A stretch of DNA of 64,000 nt, taken from positions 6,540,934 to 6,604,933 of the forward strand of contig JASSKH010000026.1 in assembly GCA_031763025.1 (NCBI GenBank), given 5' to 3'. Under the pieces are notes generated by a model. It searched no databases and was not told the origin of the DNA. It saw only the letters and a program-made list of their open reading frames with translations. Below, in pieces: positions 1 through 11,913 of this stretch; within the stretch, counting starts at the first letter, position 1, and each line of letters opens with the position of its first letter. A program made the position numbers and the translations under genes. This DNA comes from Macrocystis pyrifera. Lineage: Eukaryota; Sar; Phaeophyceae; Laminariales; Laminariaceae.

Positions 1-1000
1 AATCACCATCCACGAGGACACCATCCCTTTGACGGCGTTTCGCACTTCCAACCGGCTGTTTGAATGGCTTGTCCTGCCGCAAGAAGCAGCGCCTCCCCCG
101 GCTGCTCCGTGAAGGTCACCAACGAGGTCATCAAAGGCCTGGAACGCGTCGTCGCGTACCTCGACGACATCATCGTCTTCGACCCCGACCCCATGTCGCC
201 AACATCAGAGCCCTCGTCGGACACCTCCGGAAGCACCACCTCAAACTTCCCCCCGCCAAGGCCAAAATTGACGCCACCACCGCCGATTTCCTGGGACACA
301 CCATTTCCGCTGGCGGCTACAGCCGCAATTCCGACAAGGTCGCCCCCCTCACCAGAATGCCCACGCCGACCGACAAGAAGCAAGTGCGCTTACGCCTTGG
401 AGGCATCAACTACTACGGCAAGTTCCTGCCAAAACTTTCCCGACGTCTGCGCCCCATCAACGCTCTACTCAAGCAAGGCGCGACGTTCGACTTCACCCCC
501 GCCATGGAAACCACCGTACGCGCCATTCTCCAAGAACTTGTCGAATCGCCTATCCTCGTCTACCCCGGCTGGGACGCCGTCGCCGACGACTCCCGCCCCT
601 TCCGCCTCTACTGCGACGCTAGCATCGATAGCTTCGGAGCGACCCTTGAGCAAGAGCAACCCGACGGCTCAGTCCGCCCCCTCTTCTTCATCAGCCGTGC
701 CACCCTGGACTCCGAACGTTCATGGACACCCCTCGACTTCGAGGCCGGGAGCATCGTATGGGCAATTAAACGCCTACGCGGACACTTATGGTCCATCCGC
801 TTCCAGATCTACTCGGACCACAAGGCGCTCGAGAACATGGCCAAGGTCGGAGAACATTACCCCCGTGTCCGTCGCTGGCTCGAGTTCCTTTTAGCGTACA
901 CCTACACGCTGGAGTACCGGAAGGGCACGGCCAACGGCAACGCCGACTTCCTCTCCCGGGTTCCTCAACCAGCCACCGACGCCGACCGCACCGGACGCAA
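1..1000 (+). pseudogene. gypsy reverse transcriptase C-terminus and RNase H
   Basis: The first 80 bases encode the palm strand ending in FEWLVLPQ. A second frame encodes VAYLDDIIVF around 150-180, containing the YxDD catalytic pair, and a third frame carries the connection domain from about 200 (LGHTISAGG, INYYGKFLPKL). RNase H follows in that same frame with all the expected acidic positions: FRLYCDASIDSFGATL near 600-645, the Glu in PLDFEAGSIVWAIKRLRGHLW near 735-785, QIYSDHKALENM near 810-845, and GNADFLSR near 938-960. Two frame changes within 200 bases show it is dead as a continuous gene. Identification of the family is secure. Confidence 0.93.
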
Positions 1001-2240
1001 CCGCCTCACTGGCCCCGACACCGTCGGCATCTACCTCATCCGCCCCCGCGGCTTCGCGCCGAACGACCCTTCCGCCCTGGGAACCGGCTTGGATGGCTTC
1101 GTGTCCCCCCCTTCCAGACCCATCCCAACCGTCCAGCCGCTCCCCTTCACCGACGACGACGTCCGCGTCTTCCGCCTACTGGGACCACGTATGGATCACC
1201 CCATCCTTTTCCCCGCAACCCACACCTTCGTCGGGCCTATTGCGACCCGCGACTCTACCAATGGACAGCTTGCCGGCATCGAGAATGCCGCCGTGAACAC
1301 CGGAGCTCCTCCAGTTTCGGCTTCCAGGCCGTCCGTCGTCTCTCCGCCGTCCACCATTGGCGCCACGACACCAGCCCTTCCAGGTCTGATATCTTCTCGG
1401 ACCCGCCATCCGTTCCGCCGCTGCCGCGGGGACCCCTCGGCCCATAGCCGACTATCGGTTTGGACGCCGACCGCCACCCGTCGTACAAAAACGATCTGCA
1501 CCCGCCCGCCTTCCGTGCGACCCCGCCCCCGCCGGGGCCTAGCCAAGACTTCCTCACCCGACGACGCCTCCAGCTACAGTCCCCGCGCCACCCGCACCAT
1601 CGACGCCACCCAAGCCATTGGCGCTCACTAGACAAAGAGTTACCTTTCCAACAACGCCTTCTTCGCCGGCACCAACACCACCGTCAGTGCCCTTTCCGAA
1701 GCCCGTCGTCGAACCCGATGACGACCCTTATCTCCTCGCCTGCGTCGAGCACTACACCCACAAAGACTGGGCGCGAGAACAACGCGTGGAGCCCCTGTGC
1801 TGCGCCACCATCCGCTTCCTGTCGTTGGATCCCCCGCCTCCACGCCGCACGACCTCCTGGATTTCATCCCCTCGGCCCGGCGCCCACAACGTTCGGACGT
1901 TCTCACTCTTGCCTCGAAAAGCAAGCTGCACCGTACCGACGACGAACCCACCCTCCTGGTCCAACGACCACCCACTACCCCACCCGGGAACAGCCTACCA
2001 CCACCCGCTCCCTATACCCCACGCGTCTACGCGCCAATGTTAATGCGCTCTTGGGTGCTGAAGTCACGCCACTCCACGACCTCTCTACACCTGGGAGCCA
2101 TATGAACGGTCCGCATGCTGGCACGTTTCGTTTGGTGGACTGGCATGAACGCTTCCGTCCGCTGGTGGATCCGCCGTTGCCTTCAATACCAGGCGCGAAA
2201 TACCTCCTGAAACACCATTCGTTGGTTCATTTTTTCTCTT
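1001..2240 (+). pseudogene. gypsy linker and decayed integrase N-terminal region
   Basis: Between RNase H and the integrase core lies a proline-rich, low-complexity linker that is open in several frames because it is almost free of TA-rich codons. From about 1720 one frame reads DPYLLACVEHYTHKDWAREQ, and at about 2030 another reads YAPMLMRSWVL, which resembles the segment just upstream of the integrase zinc finger. A third frame at 2130-2230 gives fragments consistent with the H2C2 zinc-binding domain, but the histidine and cysteine ligands cannot all be placed. The stretch is best taken as degenerate pol sequence, not as independent genes. Confidence 0.6.
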
Positions 2241-2243
2241 CCG

Positions 2244-3910
2244 TTGCCCAACGGGCCTGGAATCATCGTCAGCGTCGACTACTTCGGGCCCCTGCCGCTC
2301 ACGCCGCGCGGTAACGTCCACATCCTCCTCTTCACAGACAGCTTCAGCCGCCGTGCCGATATGTATGCCGTTTCAGCGGCGCAGTTCACGGCCGCCGGCA
2401 CTGCTGACATCTTTCTGGACGATTACATCCCTCTCTGGGGGCGCCCGGTTACACTCCTCGCCGACAACGGACTACACTTCACCTCCAAGCTTGCGAACAT
2501 CGTCTACGAGCGCCTTGGCATCAACAAGGTCAACACCAGCTCCTACCACCCCTGCACCAACGGCGGCGTCGAGCGCGTCAACCATGTGCTGGCCCAGATG
2601 CTCTCTATGATCGGCAACGAACAGCAGACCGACTGGGACGTGCTGCTCCCACACGTGTCGTCGCCCTACAACAACTCCGTCAACGCCTCCACAGAGCTTG
2701 CACATAACGAAATCCACATGGGCCGCCTTCCTCGCCTCCCGCTCTCGGTCTTCGAACCCAACAACATCGGTGGTCACCAAAACTTGGACCGCGATCACCT
2801 GGTTTACATCAACCTCGCCACCGACCAACAACGATGCGCCTATTCCCCTCGTCCGCAAACTACATCGAATCACCGTCTCGCGTCTCCAGCGCCGAAACGC
2901 GCCCATCATGGCCGCCCTCCTAGCATCCCCCCCCTTCACCATAGGCGGCTGGGTTTGGGTCTACAACTCTGCCTCAACCATCCGCCAAAGTGTCAAAAGA
3001 GCACCGACTCAACCGTCCTCAAGAAGAAGCTTTCCCTGAACTGGAATGGCCCCGTCGAGGTCCTCGCCGTAGGACCGACGCCCGCCTCAAGCACCCCCGA
3101 CAATCACCTCCTTCACGACAAGCTACTTGTCCTTGACCTTCCATCCGACCTTCCGGGACAGGACTCCAAGCCGCGCGTCTCCGTCCAACGATGCAAACCT
3201 TTCCGGAACCCCGACGACACCAGCGACATCCCTAAGCATTTGCCCGCGGACCTTACTCTTTACGTACTCACAGCTTCTGCCGCCAAGTCCCACCTTACCA
3301 CGTCACCGTCGACGACGTTACTCCTCCACTGGAACGCCTCGAGGTCGAGCAGACCGCTGGTCATCAACTGGTACGTGGCCGCGACTGGGTCATCGCCGTT
3401 CTGTACGAGACTCATTGGATTGGACTTCTCAGCCCCTCTTGGGAACGCGAGCTGGACCTTCAACACTTCCGGCGCCACATCCTACTCTACTGGTCACGAT
3501 CACCAACACAGCACCGCCAGACGAACCGCCTCTACCGCCAGATGCGCATCGGTGCCGCTCACCGCGAACTGGCACGATCTCAAGGACAAATCTTCCTTGC
3601 CCCAGGTTACGCCTTGGTCTCCCGCAGCCTTCGGCTCCACAATTCCAGCACCACCATCCTCCCTTCCGGAGCACACATATGATACAAGGCACGCGACGGC
3701 CTTTGGTGGCTGGCCAAGGTCGCTCACCGCTCACCCCCTGACACCTCTTCGGGAGCTCCGCCGGAGCCTTCACCGGGAAGCTCCTACATCGTCCGGTTCC
3801 TGGACGACCCCGGCCCGATTAAGATCGACCTCCAGCACGCCCGCGACACTACAGCACGGAACGCCGTGTACGGACCGTGGTGTCTTCAACGCCATGGGAA
3901 TGGGAGCCTA
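2244..3910 (+). pseudogene. gypsy integrase core with chromodomain-like tail
   Basis: The catalytic core starts with GPGIIVSVDYFGPLPLTPRG (first Asp), continues through TDSFSRRADMYAVSAAQF, has the second Asp in LLADNGLHFTSKL, and the Glu in NGGVERVNHVLAQML, giving the DDE triad. After LPRLPLSVFEPNN the frame breaks near 2850. The next part (FTIGGWVWVYNSASTIRQ) is in a second frame, followed by WNGPVEVLAVGP and KPRVSVQRCKPFRNPDD back in the first frame, which is the GPF/Y-type module. From about 3290 a third frame encodes a chromodomain-like block ending SWERELDLQHFRRHILLYW, then a further conserved-looking segment SYIVRFLDDPGPIKIDLQHA at about 3785. At least three frameshifts mark it as a pseudogene. 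Confidence 0.9.
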
Positions 3911-6150
3911 GCACGTGGGATGCTGCGGAATTCTGATGTGTCCCGCGGAGTCCCCACCGTTTCCACTCCCCCCCCTGGTTAGGTTTGGGTACGCCTTTTG
4001 TAGTTTTGGGATTAGGTTCTGGTTAGTCTACAGTATCTTAAGAGTAGTTCTTCAGGGTTAGTCTTCAAGAGTCATCAGTAGCCAGCTTCTTGGGTGTGTT
4101 GGTTTCCATCTACCGCCACCGGTTTTGCTTGGCCGACACCGTGTTGGCTATCGATCCGAGATCGTTTATGTTTCTTGTTTTTTTGGCGTGTTTGGGAGTA
4201 TCATCGCCCCCCCCCCCCCCCCCCCCCCCCCCTCGTTTGCTTTTCTTCTTATCGCCTACGCCTCCGTGTAGCCTCTTTACGTTCAGGCCGCTGAGTCGTA
4301 GCGATACCTTCATTTGCATTTGTGTTTGTGCTCCACTAGCCTACAGCCAATTATCGGCGACATCACGCCGAGGTAAAATCGTGTTGTAGGCTGGGCTGTA
4401 TTCTGACCTCCGTCGGCTTCCGCCAACCCGTGTTTCAGACGGTCCTCGACCTAGGACTATATCGAGCTTCCAGCTCACCCGTGTATCTTCCATGGTTGTC
4501 AAGTAGGGTCCCGATAGCATTGCCGCCCCGGAAGCCCGCTGAATTATCGGCCATACATATTGGTTCGGACATGATCGATTTCTCCTGACCTGTGTCCAGC
4601 TTTTGGTTTGTTTCCTGGTCCCGATGGTATTTCGTTTTGTCTTTCCCTTTTCTTCCTCTTTTTCTTCTTGTTCGGTATTCCGCACGCCCCTCTGTCTTCT
4701 GGCAAACGACACCACGTTTGATGTCGCCCCAGTTGGCCGAGTTGCGCACCCTTGTGTTTGGGCCCCGCGCTATTTACCACCTCGAATTGAACGCATTAGG
4801 CCAATCTTCTGGCGGATCTTCTTGCCGACACCGTCTTTGAATTTGTTTTGGTTGAGTTGACTACCTTGCTACGTTTGCTGGTATTGTTCACACCCCGAAC
4901 AGGTCTCCGAGACGCCGCGTTGTTCGTTCCGTCTCTCGGTTTTAGTAGTCCCTAGTGCACGCAGCCCTCATAGCACTCTAGCTGTGTCCCTTCTGTCTCA
5001 CGTGATGTCTATCTTGTTAGGACCTTCGCCACAAGACAAGGCATGGCGCCTAGCGGATATATATATATATATATATATATATCTTTTGAATTGTGATCAC
5101 TGTCTGCTTTTTAGAGTTTCCTCGTTCGCCAACCCGGTTCAGCAAACAACCCTTTTGTACCTCCTTGGGCCCCAGACAATGGCTCCAGTAATACGTTTGT
5201 ACGTCCTTCTTTTGCGTTCACTTCAGTCTTCGGTTTCTTCTTCAGCCTTCACATCGGCTTCTGTCTCCTTCTGCGTTCGTCTTTCTTTGTGTTCACTTTG
5301 GGTGATTTCTCCTTTCGCCTCCGCTTTGAGTTCTGTCTGCCTCTTCTTTAGTCTCCCTTTTAGTGGTTGTTCTGAGCGAACACCCCCCCTTCGTAGTGTT
5401 TGGGTCTTATTACGAGGTGTGGGGGATCTATAGCCTCATTTGTTTTGTTTCGAATAGCCGCATCCTCGACCACCTTTTTCCTGGCCGTTTGGGAGGAACT
5501 TTGTCATCACCCTCCGGCCATATTGTGGTCGGCATATACGACTATTCTGGGTAGGCTAATGTGATATGGGTGGAGTACTCATGGGTTATAGATATAGATG
5601 ATACGTTGCAGTCTTGTAATCTCACGAATACGAGAATAATCCAAAGAATGGAATAACCCGGCGGATATTCCGTTAGTCGAGAGTAACGTTCTTTCAGGAA
5701 TGTTCCCTAGGGCGGAGAACCCGTAAAGACGAGAGTAATGTTCCTTAACGTCGATAGGATCACGAAGTGAGAAGTTCTTATATTAGCAGAAGAACGATCG
5801 GTAGCCATAGGAAAGTTCTGTAGGAGTACATCAGATAAGAGGAATTTAGGAGAGCTTGTGGCGTGGGGTGGGACGAGTATATCTGGACATCGAGTCCCTC
5901 CACCCTACCTCTCACTTCTCTACCAGAGCACCTTTTCAGCTCTCGCCGTCACTAAGAAGATCTACATCAGAAGAAGTGAAGCACTGCTTTCCAGCTGTCA
6001 GAACCACCTGCGTCCCTTACCCTTACCCTACGGTGGGCCCAGCTTCACAACGGTATGCAACAATATATTAGTGTGCTTAGATTTTTTCATTTTTAGGTAA
6101 TTTGAAAAATGTTTGATGTTTCTGTGTTTTCACTGGGTCATGTTCGGATA
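3911..6150. other. non-coding sequence downstream of the gypsy element
   Basis: No coding exon was recognised. The stretch holds a run of 26 C at 4207-4232 and a (TA)n microsatellite at about 5057-5082. It may contain the 3' LTR of the neighbouring gypsy element, since the sequence just after 3910 follows the end of pol, but without the 5' LTR the boundaries cannot be drawn. Open frames here are T- and C-rich and look like chance. Confidence 0.5.
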
Positions 6151-6164
6151 CCCCCCCCCCCCCC

Positions 6165-6690
6165 GCGAACCAGATTTAGACATGAAACAATTGAACTAAC
6201 CAGTTTTGTTTCCCCATATGATTACAAAAACCGGATTTAGCCACGAAATTAATCAACTAACTACTTCTTTTCCTCGTACCAAAAACGCAAAAACCAGATT
6301 TAGACGTGAAACAATTGAACAAACTATTTTTTTTCTCTTTATCATGACACACACCGGATTTAGACATGGAATTACTCAACTATTAATAACTATTTTTGTT
6401 TACCATACCAAACACGCAAACAATAGATTTAGACGTGAAACAATTGAACTAACCAGTTTTTTCTCCGATATCATAACACAAAACGGATTCAGACATGAAA
6501 TTACTCAACTAATCATTTTTTCCGATACCGAAACCCGAATCAGAAAGACACAATAAATTACTCGTCTAACAGTTCGATTTCTTCCCGTACCAAAACACAA
6601 CCAGATCTAAAAATGAAACGACTGAACAAACCAGATTTTTTTCCCCATATCCGAACCCAAACCAGACATACACTTGAAAAAGTATAATAG
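6165..6690. repeat. AT-rich tandem repeat, unit about 75 bp
   Basis: About seven diverged copies of a roughly 75-bp unit follow one another. Each copy contains a form of ccagatttagacgtgaaac followed by aattgaactaac, a T-rich run, and a cata-rich segment. The array begins just after a short C-run at about 6151-6164. An open frame exists across it only because the unit is close to a multiple of three; it is not taken as a gene. Confidence 0.8.
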
Positions 6691-7500
6691 TTTCTCCCAT
6701 ATCATAATACTGGTAGTAAAAGAATAACATATAGACCAAAAACCTAGCATGAAGGTGGACGGCCTCACATGCGCACGCACAGACACTGCATGCTCACCCC
6801 AACGTGTTCAATTCACATGAAGGTTGGGTCTTGTGGCAAAATACCCGTAAATCTATACCGACTTCCATTGGGCGGTGGAAATCTGAACTGACATTATTCC
6901 TAAAATCCCCGACATTAGGTGCCCATACCAAGCGCTGAATGAAGGGGAGGGGTGGATGATGCATGACAATAAGTCAAGACCTACTATGCTCATGAAACAA
7001 CCACCTTGCATTTGATCGACAACATGACCTAAGAGAAGGAGCACCAAGCGGTACGTAGATATATTGATATCTTGAAGGATAGGAGCCGGTACAAAATGTG
7101 GGGAGATTGTTGGCTAAGCTTTCGAAAGTGAAGGTCTACTCGGGAGCATTCGTGGGACAGTTACCCATGGTGAAACGTACGTATGTCGGAGAAAGCGACG
7201 TACGGGGCATCCCGATGTGTGAGTAAGACTTTGCGTTATGCAAGCCGTCCTTGAACCTTGCACGGTAAAAATGACCTCCCTGGAGGAAAGTAACCAATTC
7301 AGCAGCGGGGCAAAAATGTAGAAGATACGATCGTGGGACGCCAGGATGGTTACCATGCGGATCGCCTGACACATACGCGAGGTTCCTGTGTTGGGGGTGT
7401 TGAGCTTGGCTCCAGGCTACGAGCCCGTGTTGGAGACACTATTTAGCGTGGTGCGCCGGCAAAATAACTGAAAGACACCAGACCTTCAACGAGTACTAGG
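6691..7500. other. no recognised gene
   Basis: Short open frames occur on both strands, for example on the minus strand at 7374-7114, but none has recognisable motifs, codon bias or neighbouring exons. Nothing else is seen. Confidence 0.4.
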
Positions 7501-7541
7501 ATTGGGAAGTCCCTGTAACTTGAACATTTCCCACTACCAAT

Positions 7542-7847
7542 ATGAACACAAACAAGCTGGAGATATTATCGGAAGAGATTTGGAGAAAGACCGTGAAGAA
7601 GGGTGGGTGGAGAAAGAAAGAATGGCAGGGTAAAGTATTAGTAGTGCTGATATTTGGAGTTCCTAGCGACATGACAAGGATTGAGTTCAAGAGGAAGTGC
7701 GACGAAGTAGGACTGTACTGCTTTGCAATAGGCAACGTAGAACGAGAGGGAGAACACTTTCGAGTCACTCTGAAGCCGAAAGCGAGCATGGAGTGGCAGA
7801 GGATAGAGACAGAAAAAGTGTCGGCATGGGTTAGAATACTAGGATGA
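7542..7847 (+). pseudogene. LINE ORF1-like fragment
   Basis: This 101-codon open frame is rich in Lys, Glu and Trp (EEIWRKTVKKGGWRKKEW) and has a beta-strand-like core, VLVVLIFGVPSDMTRIEFKR. Such basic proteins with an RRM-like core are usual for LINE ORF1 products, which bind element RNA. It sits directly upstream of the endonuclease-coding block, as expected for ORF1. Length is short for an ORF1 protein and no clear zinc knuckle is seen, so the fragment is probably incomplete. The assignment rests mainly on its position. Confidence 0.5.
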
Positions 7848-7943
7848 AGACTATGTATAGCTAATGGAATGACGAAACTAAGACGTAGTCCTAGAGTTAA
7901 CGAATGTAGGGGGAGGTAGGAAACAGCAAGTGTCTCAAATGGG

Positions 7944-8690
7944 ATGGAGGAGAAACATAGGGGCGCAGAACACGCAGACAAGAACAGGAACGGAAACGGA
8001 AAGAATGCTCAAAGAAGAGATAACAGAAACACTCGTAGCGACAACGGAGAAAGAACAGGTAAGACCAGAGCGGATAGTGAAACGAAAAGGAGACTGATAA
8101 TAGGATCATGGAACGTATGTGGCTTCGCCACGGAAGAGCGCAAAATAATCAAAATTGCCGAACAAGTAAGTAAGCGCAACCTAGACATGGTGGGAATTCA
8201 AGCGTCGTGGGAGAAAGAAAGAGGGGAGATTGGATGCAAAATTGGAGAGTACGCATCGATAGGGAAAAAGAGAAAGGGACAGAATAGCAAGAATAGAGGG
8301 GCGGGGCGCGTGGGGTTCCTAGTCTAAGAATACCTGTGTGGCATAATAGAGGTGATCAAAGACACTAAATTCGACGAAAGCATATGGATTAAGATACACG
8401 GGAGCTTGGAGCGAAATATTACTTTTTAGGAAACGTATGTATGCCTCCAGAGTCGAACAATACGATAAACGATACCAGACATACAGAGGAAGTTCGGAGA
8501 AGTAGCAGTAGATGTACAGAAGTGTAAGAGGCAAGAGGAAATAACACTAGTAGGAGATTTTAACTCAAGAATTGGGAAGGCAAGCAAACTGAATGAGCAC
8601 ATTGGACAATATGGGGAAGTAACAAATAATGAGAATGGGGAAGAGACGTTGAAGTTCCTCAAGCACAACGAGATACGCGCAATATAGTGG
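7944..8690 (+). pseudogene. LINE apurinic-type endonuclease domain, broken
   Basis: After a basic, Asn/Arg-rich leader the frame reads LIIGSWNVCGFATEERKI, the Asn-containing first motif of the exonuclease-endonuclease-phosphatase fold, then LDMVGIQASWEKERGEIG, where a catalytic Glu is expected (Q-A/T/E position). The frame closes at 8327. Homology continues in other frames up to TLVGDFNSRIGKASKL at about 8550-8595, which is the GDFN motif of the same fold. The domain nicks target DNA to prime reverse transcription. Stops and frameshifts after 8327 and the absence of RT show the copy is inactive. Confidence 0.85.
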
Positions 8691-8894
8691 GCGCCAGGCA
8701 TGTTCTACACAGTAGTAGCGGCTTGTGTTGTGGTTTAACGAAACCCAGCTGAAAACAATCGTTTTTTTTCTGCCACCGCTCCGCGATACCCACACCATCA
8801 CTGCATCTACGATAACATCCGGGCCTTAGTCCGTCAAGAGGGACAAACTCCCATGTCAAGTATGTTGTGCGCCATGCTTTGTGTTCATGATTAT

Positions 8895-10050
8895 TATGCT
8901 TACCATCCGACAATGTGTAGTGTTGTTCCAAAAAGGACTAAGGAACAGCAAGTAAAGAACTCTCCAGACCAAACGCTCAGCAGTATAATACGACAAATAA
9001 AAACCCATGTGACGCGCATGAAGACTAATACTACCACCACCAACACACCTCCATCTCATCCACCAAAACGACCAATCCCCCTCCTTGGGCACTCCCTCAC
9101 AAGTATGTACTAAAATCCCGCTGTCCTTCAAAATGAGTGATCCATATCTGCTACGTGATTGTTTCGACGCGCAGAAGGCCGTGCGGTGTTCCTGGTCTAC
9201 ACTGCTATCGGTAGTACCTAGGAGAGAGTCGTTGCCGTTTTTCCTCTCTCAATAATTCTTTTACTTCCTCCAACCCCTCCCCCCACATACTACTACTGTT
9301 ATTTCCGGTACCCCTGATCATGCCACCTCCAACCGCAAGGGCCCAGTCCCCCCCCCCAAGCACTCCCGAGGGAGTATCTGCCAAAACCCCGCAGTCCACA
9401 AAAATGGCTGGTTTATAACTGCTGCGCGCATGTTCCAACGCGCAGACGGTGGTGCGGTGTTGCTGATCTACACTGCTATCGGCAGTACCTAGGAGAGAGT
9501 CTCTGCCTTCTCGCTCTTTCTGTAGTTCGTTTACCTTCTCCAACCCTTCCCCCCACATACTACTACCACTACCACTACTGCTACTTCCCGTACCCCTGCC
9601 CCTGCCACCTCCAACCGCAAGGGCCCAGTCCTCCTTCCAAAGCCCTCTCCCCGAAGAAGCATCTGCCTAAAATCCGCTGTCCTTAAATATGGTTGGTTAC
9701 TAACTGCTACGCGCATGTTTCAGCACGCAGAAGGTCGTGCGGTGTTCCTGGTGTACACTGCTATCAGCAGTACCTAGACGAGGGTCTATGCCTTCTTAAT
9801 CTCTCTGTAGCTGTTTTACCTTCTCCATCCCTCTCCCCACATACGACTACCACTTCCACTACCTACTTCCCGTACCCCTGATCCTGCCACCTCCAACCGC
9901 AAGGACCCAGTCCTCCTTCCAAAGCACTCCCGAAGAGGAATCTACCAAAGCCCGCTGTCCATACAAATGGCTCGTTTACACCTGCTGCGCGCACGTTTTA
10001 ACGCGCAGAAGGTCGTGCGGTGTTGGTAGTCTACACTGCCATCGGTAGTA
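8895..10050 (-). repeat. tandem array of a 275-bp unit, array 1 (about 4 copies)
   Basis: Four diverged copies with period 270-285 bp are marked by forms of gtgcggtgttcctggtctac at about 9182, 9453, 9738 and 10017. Each unit also contains the phrase caaccgcaagggcccagtcc and a tactacta-rich segment. The left end carries a terminal block (about 8895-8945) with ttgttccaaaaaggactaag. The same terminal block and the same unit occur in inverted orientation at 33.96-35.56 kb, so the array is part of one repeat family, given here as minus relative to that larger array. Confidence 0.88.
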
Positions 10051-10348
10051 CCTTGTTCATTGTATCGATCCTCTATATTTTTCTGCTGTTGCCCGTTTGC
10101 CACCTGCCAACCGCATTTTGAATGGTGCGTCCGACATAGATCTACCATGAGCATACAGCACGCATTACTATGAACTATTCGGGATCATCGACTGGCATTC
10201 TACAGAAAACGGCAGTGCGCATCTATCTCTAGATTTGTGTCCTGTTTATCTCCACAATCGTTATAGATGACAGCCGGCTACAGTCAATGTCTAACCTGTT
10301 GTTGGTATGCGAGCAACAGTGCGCGAATACCCCTTGCCCTGCTTCATA

Positions 10349-10918
10349 TGACCACGGCCATGCATAAAAGCATGTCGAGTACGCCCCCCCCCCTCCCCAT
10401 TATATATATTATATACGGGTTGGGTTGGCGTCGGTTGGCAACGATACTGTAAAACATGCCGCTCACTACGTGAGCTAGACATTCAGGGTACCGTTTTTTA
10501 ATTTTAACTTTAGCCCACAGCTGGTTGTCGAGTGAGATCATTTGTGCGAGGTAAAGAACATTTACTCTGCACAAGGGAATTGATCGTATCACGTAGTGTT
10601 CAAGGTAAGGCACCCAAGAGGCAGTTACATAGTACTCCCATTGCTGTCTCTGGAAGTGGCTACACCGGAAATTAAACTAACTCATTGAAGCTGTCATCTA
10701 TATGCAAGTCCGCCTCACAAGCGGTTCATAGTAGGATGCAGCTCACCCTTCATGCGACTCGCCGGACACCTCACGGCGCTTCGCGCTTGGTGCAAGCAAT
10801 GTCTGCCTGGTCGGTGAAAACCCGACATGCTCTGTCCCGGCATTGTAGGGATGCGAGGGTCTATGGTCATACGACTACGGCCATGCATGAGATCGAGTAC
10901 ATCTCTCCAATCGAGTAC
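10349..10918 (-). repeat. dispersed poly-G-associated repeat, copy 1
   Basis: This copy is about 570 bp and is bounded on both sides by forms of acggccatgcat followed by gagtac and a C-run. It is the reverse complement of the copies at 50.6, 53.9 and 54.7 kb and has the same orientation as the partial copy at 47.1 kb. Internal landmarks are cgctcactacgtgagctaga, gtgatcgtatcacg-like text near 10580, and ggtgaaaacccgacatgctc near 10815. Confidence 0.85.
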
Positions 10919-11583
10919 ACCCCCCCCTCTCCTGCCCCCCCCCCCCCTCCTGCCTTCCATTGTGCGCCGCAGGGTCAGTTGTCACGTTCCAAAACGCCGA
11001 CCACCCCCTGCCTGAATGAGCCACTCGTTGTCGTCTTCTGTGGCGGTGTTCTTTTTTTTTTGAGTTTTGCTCTTGTTCTGCTACTGTTGCGCAGCGCCAC
11101 ACCCTTCCTCCTGGGCAGTGCATTGTGCACCCCCCCCCTTACTATTATACTATTCTCGGCATCTCCGACCAAATGTCAACCCTCCCCCCCCCCAAAGCCC
11201 TGCCCAACGTGTTCTGCCTACAACAGGTGTTCATCTATTCTTACTGCTCTACGCCGAAGTTTGTATTCAAGCAAGGTCTTAAAGTCGTATACCTGGTATA
11301 GGACAAGCCAGTAAGCACATTTTGAAAAACAAGTAGAGAAGGAAGCGTCGTCGCTTCCCAGGCTATATCCTGCCTGTTGCCTCTAAGCGGGACAAGACTG
11401 TGCTCCACTTATGTCCCGTTTACTAAGTGCTTCAAAAAAGTACACCCCCTTCATACATGAAGCCGCATGTTGGAAGGGGGGGGGGACAACTTTAGCTCAA
11501 ATTGGAATCATGTTATTTTTCGCGGCAGTAAACAAATCGTGATACAGCGAGAGAGATCTCGAAGACCACGAGACGAGCTATAC

Positions 11584-11913
11584 CTACATAGTGGCGAACA
11601 CTGCTGTATTGTCTTCGAGGAACTCTCCAATCCCACCCAGGCCCGCCAGTCGAACATTGTTTTCGTCGTAGTCAGCGCCCTCTCCTCCAGTCCCACCGTG
11701 CTCGCCCGATGCCCACACACTTTCCGCGCTGCCCGCTGGATGGTGATAAGGCGGCTGGGGCGCCATGCCGCTATCAACGAACAGCTTGAAGTTTCGCAGC
11801 TGGTCGGCCCCAACAAGGTGCATCGTGTAAATGTCGTTGAGGACGACAGTGGGCGTTGTGCGCACGCCAAGCACAGCGGCCGACTCCAACTCGCTTCTGA
11901 CGATATTTTCCAC
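11584..11913 (-). CDS. DsbA-like thioredoxin-fold protein, last exon
   Basis: Read from 11913 down, this exon encodes VENIVRSELESAAVLGVRTT, then PTVVLNDIYTMHLVGADQLR, then NFKLFVDSGM and an acidic, Gly-rich tail ending FATM and a TAG stop. The segment GVRTTPTVVLN contains the cis-proline loop (TTP) and following beta strand of the thioredoxin fold, as in DsbA-type proteins. The acceptor CCTCAG lies at 11914-11919 on this strand and keeps phase 0 with the previous exon. The frame is open upstream through WMEDPQ to a second possible acceptor after 11937, so a small missing exon between this and the 14.1-kb exon is possible. The tail after about residue 60 has no known counterpart. Confidence 0.72.
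   Translation of the reverse strand: MENIVRSELESAAVLGVRTTPTVVLNDIYTMHLVGADQLRNFKLFVDSGMAPQPPYHHPAGSAESVWASGEHGGTGGEGADYDENNVRLAGLGGIGEFLEDNTAVFATM

Larger units (their letters stand above)
1..3910 (+). mobile_element. Ty3/gypsy LTR retrotransposon, 5'-truncated and decayed
   Basis: The window opens inside the pol gene of a Ty3/gypsy element. Reading left to right one finds the end of the reverse transcriptase palm, RNase H, a proline-rich linker, the zinc-binding and catalytic parts of integrase, and a chromodomain-like C-terminal region. This RT-RNaseH-integrase order is diagnostic of Ty3/gypsy. The coding frame changes several times (near 80-190, 1000-2240, 2850, 3000 and 3280), so no intact polyprotein exists. 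The gag, protease and 5' LTR lie outside the window. No 3' LTR could be defined because no second LTR is available for comparison. Confidence 0.93.
7520..8700 (+). mobile_element. 5' fragment of a non-LTR retrotransposon (LINE)
   Basis: Two adjacent coding blocks form the front part of an APE-endonuclease LINE: a lysine/glutamate-rich first ORF and the start of a second ORF with the endonuclease. Frames break after 8327, and the reverse transcriptase that should follow is missing. The composition is A-rich on this strand, typical of LINE sense strands. A reverse transcriptase block with similar lysine- and glutamate-rich style lies at the right edge of the window in the opposite orientation and may belong to the same family. 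Confidence 0.82.

Noticed and set aside
788..1447. Alternative frames inside the gypsy element
   Set aside because: They are shadows caused by the C-rich codon use of pol; no retroelement motif is present in them.
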